Source: Prevotella sp. E13-27 (GTDB lineage: Bacteria; Bacteroidota; Bacteroidia; Bacteroidales; Bacteroidaceae). From it: 64,000 nucleotides of DNA. Shown in pieces: positions 54,601 through 62,267 of the stretch; position 1 is the first letter of the stretch, and the number at the start of each line of letters is the position of its first letter. The stretch covers positions 868,001 through 932,000 of the forward strand of contig NZ_JALPSC010000002.1 of the NCBI RefSeq assembly GCF_023217965.1, in the 5' to 3' direction. The notes below the pieces were generated by a model. The model was not told the DNA's origin, made no database searches, and worked only from the letters and a program-made list of their open reading frames with translations. The position numbers and the translations under genes were made by a program.

Positions 54601-56009
54601 GTACAGCTGAAAAGGTGAAGGAGGCCTTTGCCCGTCAGTTCTACAATGGCAGTGACAAGGTCTATGAGAATGGCAGCCAGACAGGACTGGCAATGGCTCT
54701 CTATACCGGCATCGCCGCCGATAGCCTGCGTCAGCGCACACTGGATGCCCTTGTGCACGATATTGAGCAGCGAAGCTATGCGCTGACAGCTGGCGATGTG
54801 GGCTTCCGCTACGTGGTGCAGGCTTTGCAGCAGAATGGGCGCAGCGATATCGTCTATCGGATGAACCGCAGTGACAGCATACCTGGCTACGCCTACCAAT
54901 TGAAGCAGGGAGCTACCGCCCTCACCGAAAGTTGGCAAGCCTACGACGACGTGTCGAACAACCACCTGATGTTGGGTCATCTGATGGAATGGCTCTATAG
55001 CGCAGTGGGAGGCATACGGCAAACCGACAACGCTTGGCGTCACATTGTCATTGCTCCGCAGATGGTGGGTGAAGTGACATGGGCAAAGACCTCTCTCTCC
55101 ACACACCGAGGAAAGGTATCCTGCCACTGGACGCGCGACATGGCGAGTGGGGAATGGACCATCAGCGTCTCTATCCCCGAAGGCTCTGACGCAGAACTGC
55201 ACCTGCCTGACGGCAGAACGGCAACTGTCGGTGCGGGCGAGCACAGCATTTCATCTCAACCTGTCCGCGAACGAGAACTGTGGATCAAGAATGGGCAACG
55301 AAACATCTATGGCGTGCTGAGCAGTCCGAACAATGGACAGGCAAAGCATCCCGTGGCCATCATTGCCCACGGATTCAATGGTACCCACGACTGGGGCCGG
55401 AATTATTTCAAGACCATGAGTGAGTTGGGCTATATGTGCTACACCTTCGACTTCCCCTGTGGTAGTACAGGAAGCCGAAGTGACAATAACACGATGAACA
55501 TGTCCATATTTGACGAGCAGAGCGATCTGGAAGCTATTGTCCGCCATTTCTGTTCACGTCCAGACGTGGATACGACCGATATCGTACTGATTGGAGAGAG
55601 TCAGGGAGGACTGGTTTCGGCATTGACGGCAACTGCCATGAGTCAGCAGACAAGCAAGCTGGTATTGGTTTTCCCTGCCCTGTGCATCCCCGACAATTGG
55701 AACAGTCGCTATCCTCACACCACCGACATCCCCGACACCACCCGCGTCTGGCAAGTACCCCTTGGCCGCCGATTCTTTATGGAGTTGCGCGACATGGACC
55801 CCTATAAGGCAGTGGAATCATACACCCGTCCCGTTCTCATCATTCATGGAGATGCCGACAACGTGGTACCGATAGACTACTCCCGCCGTGCCGTCAAACT
55901 TTACAAGGATGCCCGACTGAAAGTCATTCCCAAGGCTGGTCATGGTTTCAATCCACAGGACTTCCAAAAGTCGCTGGAGTGGATCCGGCAATTCCTAACA
56001 GATGAGTAG
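51630..56009 (+). CDS. Multidomain GH43 - F5/8C - GH78 - alpha/beta-hydrolase enzyme
   Basis: About 1459 residues with signal peptide MMKRHLTIFCLLVMALNLQA. Four modules can be read. GH43 spans about 30-340 with base Asp46, Asp160 and acid Glu205 (TEGPIFF). A discoidin/F5-8C-type carbohydrate-binding sandwich spans about 350-465 (FAVDGSNGSRWMASSADTT). A GH78 alpha-L-rhamnosidase spans about 470-1215, with DCPTREKLGWQEQNHLM at 822-838. An alpha/beta-hydrolase spans about 1222-1459, with GESQGG (Ser1324), HGDAD (Asp1408/1410) and His1438. It could remove arabinose or xylose, rhamnose and ester groups from one pectin substrate. The longer upstream frame precedes the promoter and is rejected. Confidence 0.88.
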   Translation: MMKRHLTIFCLLVMALNLQARQGNNMNKDLPFNPFGHPLIPDMVADPSVVEINGMFYCYVTTDGYGQGLETSGPPVVWKSRDFVNWSFDGTYFPQAVGEKYWAPSKPVYKNGHWYIYPTVNGYMYPAVSDSHEGPFHLAKGNRFTIENRLLEKDSVCAIDTEMFIDDDGTPYAIWGLRNVARLKDDMTTIDTLVTIDTRKKQYTEGPIFFKRKGIYYYLYTQMALERYEYYYQMSRESPFGPYETPRQDVVCTTDADTGVFGPGHGCVFHPEGTDDYYLVFLEFSRNSTNRQIYANKLEFNDDGTIRQVRVTLNGVGALRQTMRTRHLLQPVQMSVSSVAEPERVPYKLDKRCQRTEYFVPEFAVDGSNGSRWMASSADTTDCWLMADLGMVRRIGNSSLAFVRPTAGHAYRLEGSVDGITWQTCGGHDDLRIMSPHIDSINQSFRYLRVHITHGIRGVWEWKIEEAQTDDFAHAKWIALEADSTILFPYIHLLKANSPEGQSLKSYRMPVLSKTYRVKGQVKRAWVDICGLGQYELFINGEKMGNHFLSPGWTMYNRELLYNELDVTQALQQAKHGKVAIEVMLGGGMYDISTRGYHKMAGSSGAPKLLFCLHVDFKDGQHKDFVSDATWKARESGIRHTSIYSGEWRDATLLAKPHPAIITHPHWDVQLVKQQAGTHVKIHQELPTTEIAPGIYDTRQNCSGIVRIKVKGKRGQTIRLRPAEILKNGAISQKSMPGYEWQYTLSGDTKGETWQPQFSYTGFRYVEVRADEGVELLELTGLHTTTDAAEVGSFECSDTLFNRIHTLIDWAIRSNLVSITTDCPTREKLGWQEQNHLMALSMMYRYDIRSLMNKIADDLADSQHGDGAIPTIAPEYTQFELGSGFEDTPEWGASFILCPWYTYQWYGDDSAMQKHYEAMKRYIAYLGSRAEGGILNYGLGDWFDIGPKRPGKAQLTSVALSATAMYYYELTVMQQIARHLGRNGDAEAFARTAEKVKEAFARQFYNGSDKVYENGSQTGLAMALYTGIAADSLRQRTLDALVHDIEQRSYALTAGDVGFRYVVQALQQNGRSDIVYRMNRSDSIPGYAYQLKQGATALTESWQAYDDVSNNHLMLGHLMEWLYSAVGGIRQTDNAWRHIVIAPQMVGEVTWAKTSLSTHRGKVSCHWTRDMASGEWTISVSIPEGSDAELHLPDGRTATVGAGEHSISSQPVRERELWIKNGQRNIYGVLSSPNNGQAKHPVAIIAHGFNGTHDWGRNYFKTMSELGYMCYTFDFPCGSTGSRSDNNTMNMSIFDEQSDLEAIVRHFCSRPDVDTTDIVLIGESQGGLVSALTATAMSQQTSKLVLVFPALCIPDNWNSRYPHTTDIPDTTRVWQVPLGRRFFMELRDMDPYKAVESYTRPVLIIHGDADNVVPIDYSRRAVKLYKDARLKVIPKAGHGFNPQDFQKSLEWIRQFLTDE

Positions 56010-56427
56010 CAAGATAACAATTTCAGAAGAGGACGATAGAACTGTCCATTTACAATCTTGCATTATCTTTGACGAAAGGGGATTTGGTTGTGAAGCTATT
56101 TCATTTGTATGGCAATATGTCGGTTCAGATGTATTGCCATATAATTATGACCTTAACTTTGATTATTCTTTCAGTAAAAAGAGAATTTTCCGAAGTCAAA
56201 CAAATAATGACATTCAACCAAGTTTGGGTTTACTTTACCTTTTATATATATAAGATCATCTAAACTTAAACCTAAACTTACAAGGTTGAAATCCGGCTCT
56301 TTTCTTTTGATTGAAATAATAAAGATTAGATTCCAGTTTGACCTTGTTTTTTGTTAAAAGATTCTTATTCTGCACGATAAATGAGAATAATGGGTCTGAA
56401 TTCAAAGATTTATTTGTATATTTGCAA
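56010..56427. other. Gene-free stretch ending in promoter segment copy B
   Basis: No supportable gene. A short frame at 56002-56253 has no family features. The last 81 bp (56347-56427) repeat the segment at 51473-51553, including the -7 box TATATTTG at 56417-56424. IS copy 2 begins directly after it. Confidence 0.6.
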
Positions 56428-57738
56428 CACTAGTGTCCGGTTAAATTTTTCCGAACGTTAATTAAATGTTTAAATTTCAATGAGATACAGCGATTTAAAA
56501 ATTTTCCGATTTGATTTTTTATCTTTGTACTGTCTCATATATAAGATAGCACAGGATATGAATGCCGGAAATACTGTATTCTCGCAACTGATGTCTCTCA
56601 TCCCTGACTACGAGCTCAGGAAATGTATTGACAGATATAGAGGGGATTTTCATGCAAGACGATTCACTTGCCGTGACCAGTTCCTTGTCATGAGTTATGC
56701 TCAGCTGACCAGCAGCGCAAGCCTTCGTAGCATAGAGGCTCAGTTGACTGCTTTCAACTCCAAGTTGTATCATGCCGGTCTGAAGGTGATGCCCAAGTCC
56801 ACTCTCGCCGACATGAACGAGAAGAAGGACTGGCGTATCTATCAGGACTACGCAATGGTACTTGTCGAGAGGGCTAAAGTCCTGTATAAAGATGAATACT
56901 ATCGGTTGGGAATTGACAATATGGTGTATGCCTTTGACAGCAGTACCATCAACCTGTGTCTGCATCTCTGTCCATGGGCGAAGTTCCATCATGACAAAGG
57001 TGCTTTCAAGATGCACACTTTGATTGATGTAAAGAACAACATACCCAACTTCATCATGCTTACTCCTGGCAATGTGCATGATACTCAGGCTATGGACAGC
57101 TTGCCTGTAGAAGCAGGGGCTTACTATCTGATGGATAAAGGCTATGTGGACTTTGACCGTCTGTTCCGTCTCTTCCAACAGCAGAAGGCTTACTTTGTAA
57201 CCAGAGCAAAGGACAACATGAAATATTCCGTATTCGAGGCAAGAGAGGTTGACAGGCAGACTGGCGTCATCTCTGACGAGTCCATCAGTCTTACTGGTCT
57301 CTTTACAGCCAAGAAGTACCCTGATTTGTTGCGTCTGGTCGTCTATGAGGACTTTGCGCAGAACGTAGTGTATCGATTCCTGACGAATGACTTCACCCTT
57401 GAAGCAATTACCATTGCGGAACTGTACCGAGAGCGCTGGACTATCGAAACGTTCTTCAAATGGATCAAGCAGCACCTGCACATCAAGACGTTCTATGGGA
57501 CGTCCCAAAACGCAGTCTTCACACAGATATGGATTGCCATCTGTGACTACCTGCTGCTTATTATTGCTCTGAAGATGTATCATATCGAACAAAATCTTTA
57601 CATATTCTCTAATGTCATCGGCCAAGTTCTCTTTGAGAGGACTCCGCTGAATGAACTTTTTGACAAACCAATTATTAATCAAAATCCGGAAGATGACCGC
57701 CAACTTTCGCTTTGGTGAAATTTAACCGGACAGTAGTG
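56428..57738 (+). mobile_element. IS4-family insertion sequence, copy 2 (1311 bp)
   Basis: It has the same ends as copy 1 (CACTAGTGTCCGG left; CACTACTGTCCGG on the other strand at the right). The 9-bp target duplication TATTTGCAA lies at 56419-56427 and 57739-57747. The duplicated bases are part of a promoter -7 box, so the element has cut the promoter from its downstream DNA. Confidence 0.95.
56480..57718 (+). CDS. IS4-family DDE transposase (copy 2)
   Basis: This 412-residue transposase has the same translation as the gene in copy 1. The IS4 YREK signature (YRERWTIETFFKWIK) and both catalytic Asp regions are intact, and there is no frameshift. Being on the plus strand, it is inverted relative to copy 1. 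Confidence 0.95.
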   Translation: MRYSDLKIFRFDFLSLYCLIYKIAQDMNAGNTVFSQLMSLIPDYELRKCIDRYRGDFHARRFTCRDQFLVMSYAQLTSSASLRSIEAQLTAFNSKLYHAGLKVMPKSTLADMNEKKDWRIYQDYAMVLVERAKVLYKDEYYRLGIDNMVYAFDSSTINLCLHLCPWAKFHHDKGAFKMHTLIDVKNNIPNFIMLTPGNVHDTQAMDSLPVEAGAYYLMDKGYVDFDRLFRLFQQQKAYFVTRAKDNMKYSVFEAREVDRQTGVISDESISLTGLFTAKKYPDLLRLVVYEDFAQNVVYRFLTNDFTLEAITIAELYRERWTIETFFKWIKQHLHIKTFYGTSQNAVFTQIWIAICDYLLLIIALKMYHIEQNLYIFSNVIGQVLFERTPLNELFDKPIINQNPEDDRQLSLW

Positions 57739-57890
57739 TATTTGCAAAGCAAATGAGCCAAATGGGCAGAATGAGTCTAAAAAGAGATGCCAGTACTTTA
57801 CACCAACTCTATAAGTAGCTGATAATCAGCATTGTCTAGTCGCCGCGCAGGCAGCCGTCGAGGAGTAATTATCACTCTGATATAATTAAC

Positions 57891-57924
57891 AAAGGGACCT
57901 GTCCGCTCGGGCAGGTCCCTTTTT
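57891..57924 (+). terminator. Strong Rho-independent terminator
   Basis: AAAGGGACCTG (57891-57901) pairs perfectly with CAGGTCCCTTT (57912-57922), followed by TTTT. It would end any transcript leaving IS copy 2 or the interrupted promoter. Confidence 0.85.
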
Positions 57925-57942
57925 AGTATCTTATTTGAGAAA

Positions 57943-58155
57943 ATGTCGAAGTATAATCTTATTCGCGGAGAGGCGTTCATCTGCGGTGAATGTATATTTG
58001 TAATTGAGGACTCAGAATTTACAAACGTCGAACAGGTTATAACGAGACTCCTTTCGTCTTTACATGAAGACGTGCCACGCCCAACCAAGGTTCAGATAAA
58101 GATATCGAATCTTGACAAGAAGCAAACGCGATTATATCAGAGAATATTAAAGTGA
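57943..58155 (+). CDS. Hypothetical 70-residue protein
   Basis: ATG at 57943 opens MSKYNLIRGEAFICGECIFV and ends with LDKKQTRLYQRILK. It has no signal peptide or membrane segment and an amphipathic charged composition. I do not recognise it. It follows the terminator at 57891 by 18 bp and converges with the hydrolase gene. There is no clear promoter, so it may be a spurious frame. Confidence 0.35.
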   Translation: MSKYNLIRGEAFICGECIFVIEDSEFTNVEQVITRLLSSLHEDVPRPTKVQIKISNLDKKQTRLYQRILK

Positions 58156-58169
58156 CTGACATATTAATC

Positions 58170-59294
58170 CTATCTCAAATACGTTTTGAAAAACTCCTCC
58201 AGTTTATCCCAAGGAATCATATTCTTGGGTTCGCCCTTACCTACGAGTTCAGTATATCCACCATCGTAGAGGTCGCAATGTGAGGCTCCTGGGATGATGA
58301 GCAGCTGCTTGTTCTCTGGGTTGGGATTGGGTTCGCCAACAAACTTGTACCCCTCTGCCTTACCATCAACCATATAGTGATAAGCTGCCTCACCAAAGTA
58401 GCGGGAGTGGGCCTTCTCGCCATGCATCACGAGGACGGCAGAGCGAATCTCGTTGATATAATATAGGAAGCGGCTATTGGCGTAGGCCTGGGTGCCGATG
58501 ACACGCCAGCCATCGTTGGAGTTGCCGCTGCGTGCATGATAGCCTCTTTCTGTTTTATAATAATCATAGTAGTCCTTAACAAATTGTGGCGCATCATCAG
58601 GCAGTGGGTCGATGACTCCACCTGCCATTTCCTTCGGATCTGAAAGGCGCTGTTTGGAAAGTGCCTCGCGTGCGGCATGACGGTCAGGCTCGTTGTCGTT
58701 GGCATCATAATAGCCGTTGCCGCTCACACGTGTCATGTCGTACATCGTACTCGCAACGGTTGCCTTGATACGGGTATCGGCAGCGGCTGCATTCAGTGCG
58801 ATGCCACCCCAACCGCAGATACCGATAATGCCAATACGTTCGGCATCCACATTGTCCTGTTTCGACAGAAAATCGACAGCAGCCATAAAGTCCTCAGTAT
58901 TGATGTCGGGCGAAGCTGTACGACGCGGTTCACCGCTGCTCTCACCCGTATATGAAGGGTCGAAAGCCAGTGCCACGAAACCACGCTCTGCCATCTTCAT
59001 GGCATAAAGACCACTGCACTGCTCCTTGACGGCTCCGAAAGGACCCGAGACGGCGATTGCTGCCATCTTACCTTTGCTATCCTTCGGAGTATAAAGGTCG
59101 GCAGCTAAAGTCAGCCCATACTGTGTTTTAAACGTCACCTTTTGGTGGTTCACCTTTTCGCTCAGCGGGAACACCTTGTCCCACTCCTGAGTCAATTCTA
59201 ACTTCTGTTCCATATCGTTATTAGTGGTTTGTTTGTTGTTACATGCTACGAGGATACTGCATATCAGTATCGTGGCGAAAAAAGACCTTTTCAT
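58170..59294 (-). CDS. Lipoprotein alpha/beta-hydrolase with Cys nucleophile
   Basis: The 374-residue product has a lipoprotein signal (MKRSFFATILICSILVAC, Cys18). The hydrolase fold is seen in GLTLAADLYTPKDSKGKMAAIAV, and the nucleophile elbow reads GICGWGG (Cys160), as in dienelactone-hydrolase-type enzymes rather than the usual GxSxG. The His is in IPGASHCDLYDG. The expected acidic residue after VLVMHG is Glu rather than Asp. The natural ester or lactone substrate is unknown. It is the last gene of a four-gene minus-strand cluster, 18 bp after the flavodoxin-like gene. Confidence 0.82.
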   Translation of the reverse strand: MKRSFFATILICSILVACNNKQTTNNDMEQKLELTQEWDKVFPLSEKVNHQKVTFKTQYGLTLAADLYTPKDSKGKMAAIAVSGPFGAVKEQCSGLYAMKMAERGFVALAFDPSYTGESSGEPRRTASPDINTEDFMAAVDFLSKQDNVDAERIGIIGICGWGGIALNAAAADTRIKATVASTMYDMTRVSGNGYYDANDNEPDRHAAREALSKQRLSDPKEMAGGVIDPLPDDAPQFVKDYYDYYKTERGYHARSGNSNDGWRVIGTQAYANSRFLYYINEIRSAVLVMHGEKAHSRYFGEAAYHYMVDGKAEGYKFVGEPNPNPENKQLLIIPGASHCDLYDGGYTELVGKGEPKNMIPWDKLEEFFKTYLR

Positions 59295-59312
59295 TTTTCT
59301 CTACTTTCTATG

Positions 59313-59849
59313 TTATACCTTTTCTCCTAATTCAAATGCCTCTTGGAGTTTGGGATTACCCATTATCTCACGAGCTTCGTTCACACCTCCGCAGAAAAGT
59401 GTTCCTGCCAGGCGACTCTTGGGATAGCAGTCAATCCATCCCGTCAGTCCTATCTCAGCACGCTTCGGAGTCTCTTCCTCTTCCTCGGCAGCTGTTGTCA
59501 GCAGATAGACATCACGGAACTTGTAGTCCTGCGAGTACATGGCGTTCATGCGGTCAATGAGAGTCTTCATCTGTCCGCTCATCTCATAATAATAGATGGG
59601 AGTAGCCCAAGCTACCACATCGGCCTCCAGCACCTTTGCCATAATGTCGTTCACATCATCCTTGATAACGCACTTGCCCAGCTTTTGACAGCCAAAGCAA
59701 CCCTTACAGAACTGGATTTCCTTACCAACGAGAGAAATCTTTTCTACCTCGTTTCCGGTACTCTTTGCACCTTCCACGAACTTGTCTGCTAACATGTCGC
59801 TGTTTGAGCCGTGACGAAGACTAGTCGATATAACAATTACTTTTTTCAT
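59313..59849 (-). CDS. NADPH-dependent FMN reductase / flavodoxin-fold protein
   Basis: This 178-residue cytosolic protein starts KKVIVISTSLRHGSNSDMLAD, a typical FMN-phosphate loop. FCKGCFGCQKLGKC holds a cysteine cluster like that of iron-sulfur flavoproteins, and WATPIYYYEMSGQMKTLIDR is the conserved flavin-side segment. It should reduce quinones, nitro compounds or flavins. It is encoded between the cyclophilin-like and hydrolase genes on the minus strand. Confidence 0.9.
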   Translation of the reverse strand: MKKVIVISTSLRHGSNSDMLADKFVEGAKSTGNEVEKISLVGKEIQFCKGCFGCQKLGKCVIKDDVNDIMAKVLEADVVAWATPIYYYEMSGQMKTLIDRMNAMYSQDYKFRDVYLLTTAAEEEEETPKRAEIGLTGWIDCYPKSRLAGTLFCGGVNEAREIMGNPKLQEAFELGEKV

Positions 59850-59879
59850 TTTTATCTGATTATCTTTTTGAACTTCATT

Positions 59880-59921
59880 CGAGCTTGCTCACGCTCGGAA
59901 ATGAAATCAAGTTTTCATTTC
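59880..59921. repeat. Double hairpin in an intercistronic gap
   Basis: CGAGC (59880-59884) pairs with GCTCG (59893-59897), and GAAATGAAA (59898-59906) pairs with TTTCATTTC (59913-59921). The second hairpin overlaps the stop of the cyclophilin-like gene. It may stabilise or terminate the transcript between the two genes. Confidence 0.55.
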
Positions 59922-60505
59922 ACTCGCTTAATTGCAACCTTGCCATTTTTGATTATTATTCCTTTATGTCCGACTTGAGCCAAAGTTCCACTAAGTGTAT
60001 ATGCCCTCGACTTGCTACCGTCAGCTTTAACCTGACTAATGCCTGTGGTATTGCTCAGCGATAATGTGACGCTAATGTTGCTCTCGCCGGCCTTTAAGAA
60101 CGTACGCAGCTCACTTTCCGACAATCCGTCAATTTTACCCAGAAGTGTGTAGTTCCATGAGTTTGTGCCGTAGAACATGCAGATATTGCTACCGTTGTAA
60201 AGGACGATGTCGCCAGGTTGTGCATTGATCTGTTCGTTGCTTGTTGGCAGCGAGAATCCCAGTGCCCCCCATATCTCAAAACCGCCACTGGAGTTAAGCG
60301 TTACCGTGACAGATGCCTCTTGCAATTTGGCGACCAATGCCTGCGTGGCACTATTATTGGTCAGCGTGACGGCCTCAGTCCTTCCATCGATAGTGATGTA
60401 CATCTTTGTTGTCATTGTCTCGTAGTTCGTTGTCTGTGCTTGAATCTCGTCTCTGCTGCATGACATGACAAGCAACGCAGCTAAAATCATAAAAATCTGT
60501 TTCAT
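59915..60505 (-). CDS. Cyclophilin-like lipoprotein with C-terminal tail module
   Basis: The protein of about 196 residues starts MKQIFMILAALLVMSC (lipobox LVMSC). The middle (about 30-140) matches cyclophilin-like fold proteins: MYITIDGRTEAVTLTNNSAT and PGDIVLYNGSNICMFYGTNSW with KIDGL. The final section RAYTLSGTLAQVGHKGIIIKNGKVAIKRV resembles the short tail at the end of many exported Prevotella proteins. Its enzymatic role is unknown; the neighbours suggest a redox or detoxification setting. The start was moved from 60517 to 60505. Confidence 0.78.
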   Translation of the reverse strand: MKQIFMILAALLVMSCSRDEIQAQTTNYETMTTKMYITIDGRTEAVTLTNNSATQALVAKLQEASVTVTLNSSGGFEIWGALGFSLPTSNEQINAQPGDIVLYNGSNICMFYGTNSWNYTLLGKIDGLSESELRTFLKAGESNISVTLSLSNTTGISQVKADGSKSRAYTLSGTLAQVGHKGIIIKNGKVAIKRVK

Positions 60506-60524
60506 CGCAATTCTCAAATTTCAA

Positions 60525-61208
60525 TTATGAATTCACGACCTGGTATCTCATCCACACGATTCCGTCCTGCTCCTCCACGCTCTTGAAGGCCAGCCGGACG
60601 GGGTTCCGCTCCCTCGTTCTACCGTCGAAGGCAGCAGCCATGCCCTCGCGCCCGTCAATGCCGTAGCCGTACATTATGCTCACCTCGTCGATCAAACCCT
60701 GGTCGAGCAGCGATCCATTGATATGTCCGCCACCCACTACGGCCAGACGGTTCACGCCGAACACCGTGCGCAACGTCTCTAAAGCCGATGCTAGGTCGAT
60801 GCCATCGCGCCCCGTGGTAATATAAGATATGTGTTTCTGCTTCAGATAGTTCAGATACTCCTGACTGGCCTGCTCCGATAGTATCATCAGCAGCGGACGC
60901 CCGAACAGCTCCGTGGTGTCGTCGTCCCATAGTAGCGTGCCGCGAGTATCAACGCCGATGGCATAACCGTTGGCCTCTGTGACCCGATAAATCTGTTGCC
61001 CGGCATTCTCATGCGCTTTCTGCGGTTGGAATTCGCCAGTCTGTGCATAGTGCATCGCCAGCGTTGTCTTGCCCTCCAGCGTCGAAGGGCAATCGAATTG
61101 TTTTAGTGCCTCGTAGTAGTGGTTCGTGTCGTCAATCTGCTCTGTCATTGCACAGTCTATCCTGCCGTCGAGCGAAGCCATCATGTGGCAAATTACGTAT
61201 GGTCTCAT
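60525..61208 (-). CDS. RibD-C/dihydrofolate-reductase-family reductase
   Basis: The product of about 227 residues begins MRPYVICHMMASLDGRIDCAM, the usual start of the RibD C-terminal reductase fold. It continues with the NADPH-binding stretch LAVVGGGHINGSLLDQGLIDEVSI. No deaminase domain is present, so it is not a complete riboflavin enzyme. It is the first gene of the minus-strand cluster (reductase, cyclophilin-like, flavodoxin-like, hydrolase), with a promoter at 61233. Confidence 0.85.
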   Translation of the reverse strand: MRPYVICHMMASLDGRIDCAMTEQIDDTNHYYEALKQFDCPSTLEGKTTLAMHYAQTGEFQPQKAHENAGQQIYRVTEANGYAIGVDTRGTLLWDDDTTELFGRPLLMILSEQASQEYLNYLKQKHISYITTGRDGIDLASALETLRTVFGVNRLAVVGGGHINGSLLDQGLIDEVSIMYGYGIDGREGMAAAFDGRTRERNPVRLAFKSVEEQDGIVWMRYQVVNS

Positions 61209-61232
61209 TCTTGTTTGTTTTAAAATTCGCTG

Positions 61233-61240
61233 CAAAGGTA
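61233..61240 (-). promoter_or_regulatory. -7 box of the reductase cluster
   Basis: The minus strand reads TACCTTTG, 24 bp upstream of the ATG at 61208. No clear -33. Confidence 0.55.
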
Positions 61241-61303
61241 CGACGATTTAGCCATACTCCGCTTAGACGGATTACGGATAAATCTACCAAAAATGATGAT
61301 TGT

Positions 61304-62209
61304 TTATTTTTCGCGCTGTTCGGCGAAAAATTGTGAGGGAGTCTGCCCTGTTAGCTGTTTGAAAAGGCGGGTGAAATGGTTAGGATACTCGAAACCAAGC
61401 GCATCGGACACTTGCGTGATACTCATGCCGCCAAGCATCAGACTTTTGGCACGCATGATAATGAAACCTCTGATGTAGTCTTTCGGACTCTCTCCCAAAG
61501 CACCACGCACGATGTCGCCGAAATAGCCAGGCGACAGACACAGCTCGCTGGCACAGTATTTCACGCTGGGGAGCCCCCCGGTGCGCTGACGGCCTTTGTC
61601 GTAGTAGTCGATAAGCACCTGTTGGAATCGGGCTAGGATGTCGCTGCTGCCAGCTGTCATCTCCTTAAATTGGCGGACATAGAAACGGTTACAGTAGTCC
61701 AGAATAAGCAGGATGTAGTCTCGCACGATGTCGTTCTGTACATTATCGTCATCAGTTGTTTGCAGCTCCCTTCGAATGTTCGCCATCAAACCCGATAACG
61801 TGTCCTTCTCTTCGGTATTCAGAAAGAGTGCCTCGTTGTTGTTGTACGAGAAGAAATGGTAGTCCTTCATGCGTCGTTCAATCTCCGTACCGTGGATGAA
61901 TACAGGGTCGAACAGCAGCACCCAACCGTGATACTGCCGCTTGCTGCCGTCATCGCGTTTGCCCCCAATTTGTCCCGGAGCAAAAGCAATTAGCGAGCCG
62001 TCGCCCTCGTGGTAGATGCCTATGCCGTAGGTCAGGTTCTCAGGGAACTCGCGTTGCAGGAAGATGCCGTAGCAGTCGATGCGGTTCAGCGAATGGCGTA
62101 TCTCGCCCACCTCGTCGTAATGGATAATGGCGACGTGGGGATGTAGGATTGGCACACGAATGTCACGTGCATAGTCGTTAGCCTCGTTGATATACAGATC
62201 CAACTTCAT
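61304..62209 (-). CDS. AraC-family transcriptional regulator
   Basis: This regulator of about 301 residues has an N-terminal cupin-like domain (about 1-170), with HVAIIHYDEVGEIRHSLNRI and SLIAFAPGQIGG. The C-terminal HTH pair is SVKYCASELCLSPGYFGDIVRGALGESPKDYIRGFI and MSITQVSDALGFEYPNHFTRLFKQLTGQTPSQFF. It is directly upstream of, and on the same strand as, the reductase cluster and is its likely activator. The start is the ATG at 62209, just after a -7 box. Confidence 0.9.
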   Translation of the reverse strand: MKLDLYINEANDYARDIRVPILHPHVAIIHYDEVGEIRHSLNRIDCYGIFLQREFPENLTYGIGIYHEGDGSLIAFAPGQIGGKRDDGSKRQYHGWVLLFDPVFIHGTEIERRMKDYHFFSYNNNEALFLNTEEKDTLSGLMANIRRELQTTDDDNVQNDIVRDYILLILDYCNRFYVRQFKEMTAGSSDILARFQQVLIDYYDKGRQRTGGLPSVKYCASELCLSPGYFGDIVRGALGESPKDYIRGFIIMRAKSLMLGGMSITQVSDALGFEYPNHFTRLFKQLTGQTPSQFFAEQREK

Positions 62210-62217
62210 TGCGGGTA

Positions 62218-62225
62218 CAAAGTTA
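62218..62225 (-). promoter_or_regulatory. -7 box of the AraC gene at 62209
   Basis: The minus strand reads TAACTTTG, 8 bp upstream of the ATG. It excludes the longer frame beginning at 62278. Confidence 0.5.
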
Positions 62226-62267
62226 CTAATTTTCTTCGAATTAACTGCAGAATAACATAAATGAGTC

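Noticed and set aside
54510..55244. A 244-codon minus-strand frame, and the 189-codon one at 52041-52610.
   Set aside because: Both are shadows of the multidomain glycosidase gene, whose modules continue through these regions.
56002..56253. Small protein of 83 codons overlapping the end of the multidomain gene.
   Set aside because: Low-complexity, no ribosome-binding or family evidence; an alternative frame over the same bases is equally open.
57739..57890. tRNA or other structured RNA gene.
   Set aside because: No cloverleaf or conserved TψC/D-arm sequence could be built; only short hairpins were found.
57798..58088. A 96-codon minus-strand frame.
   Set aside because: It runs through the perfect terminator at 57891-57924 and has no family features.
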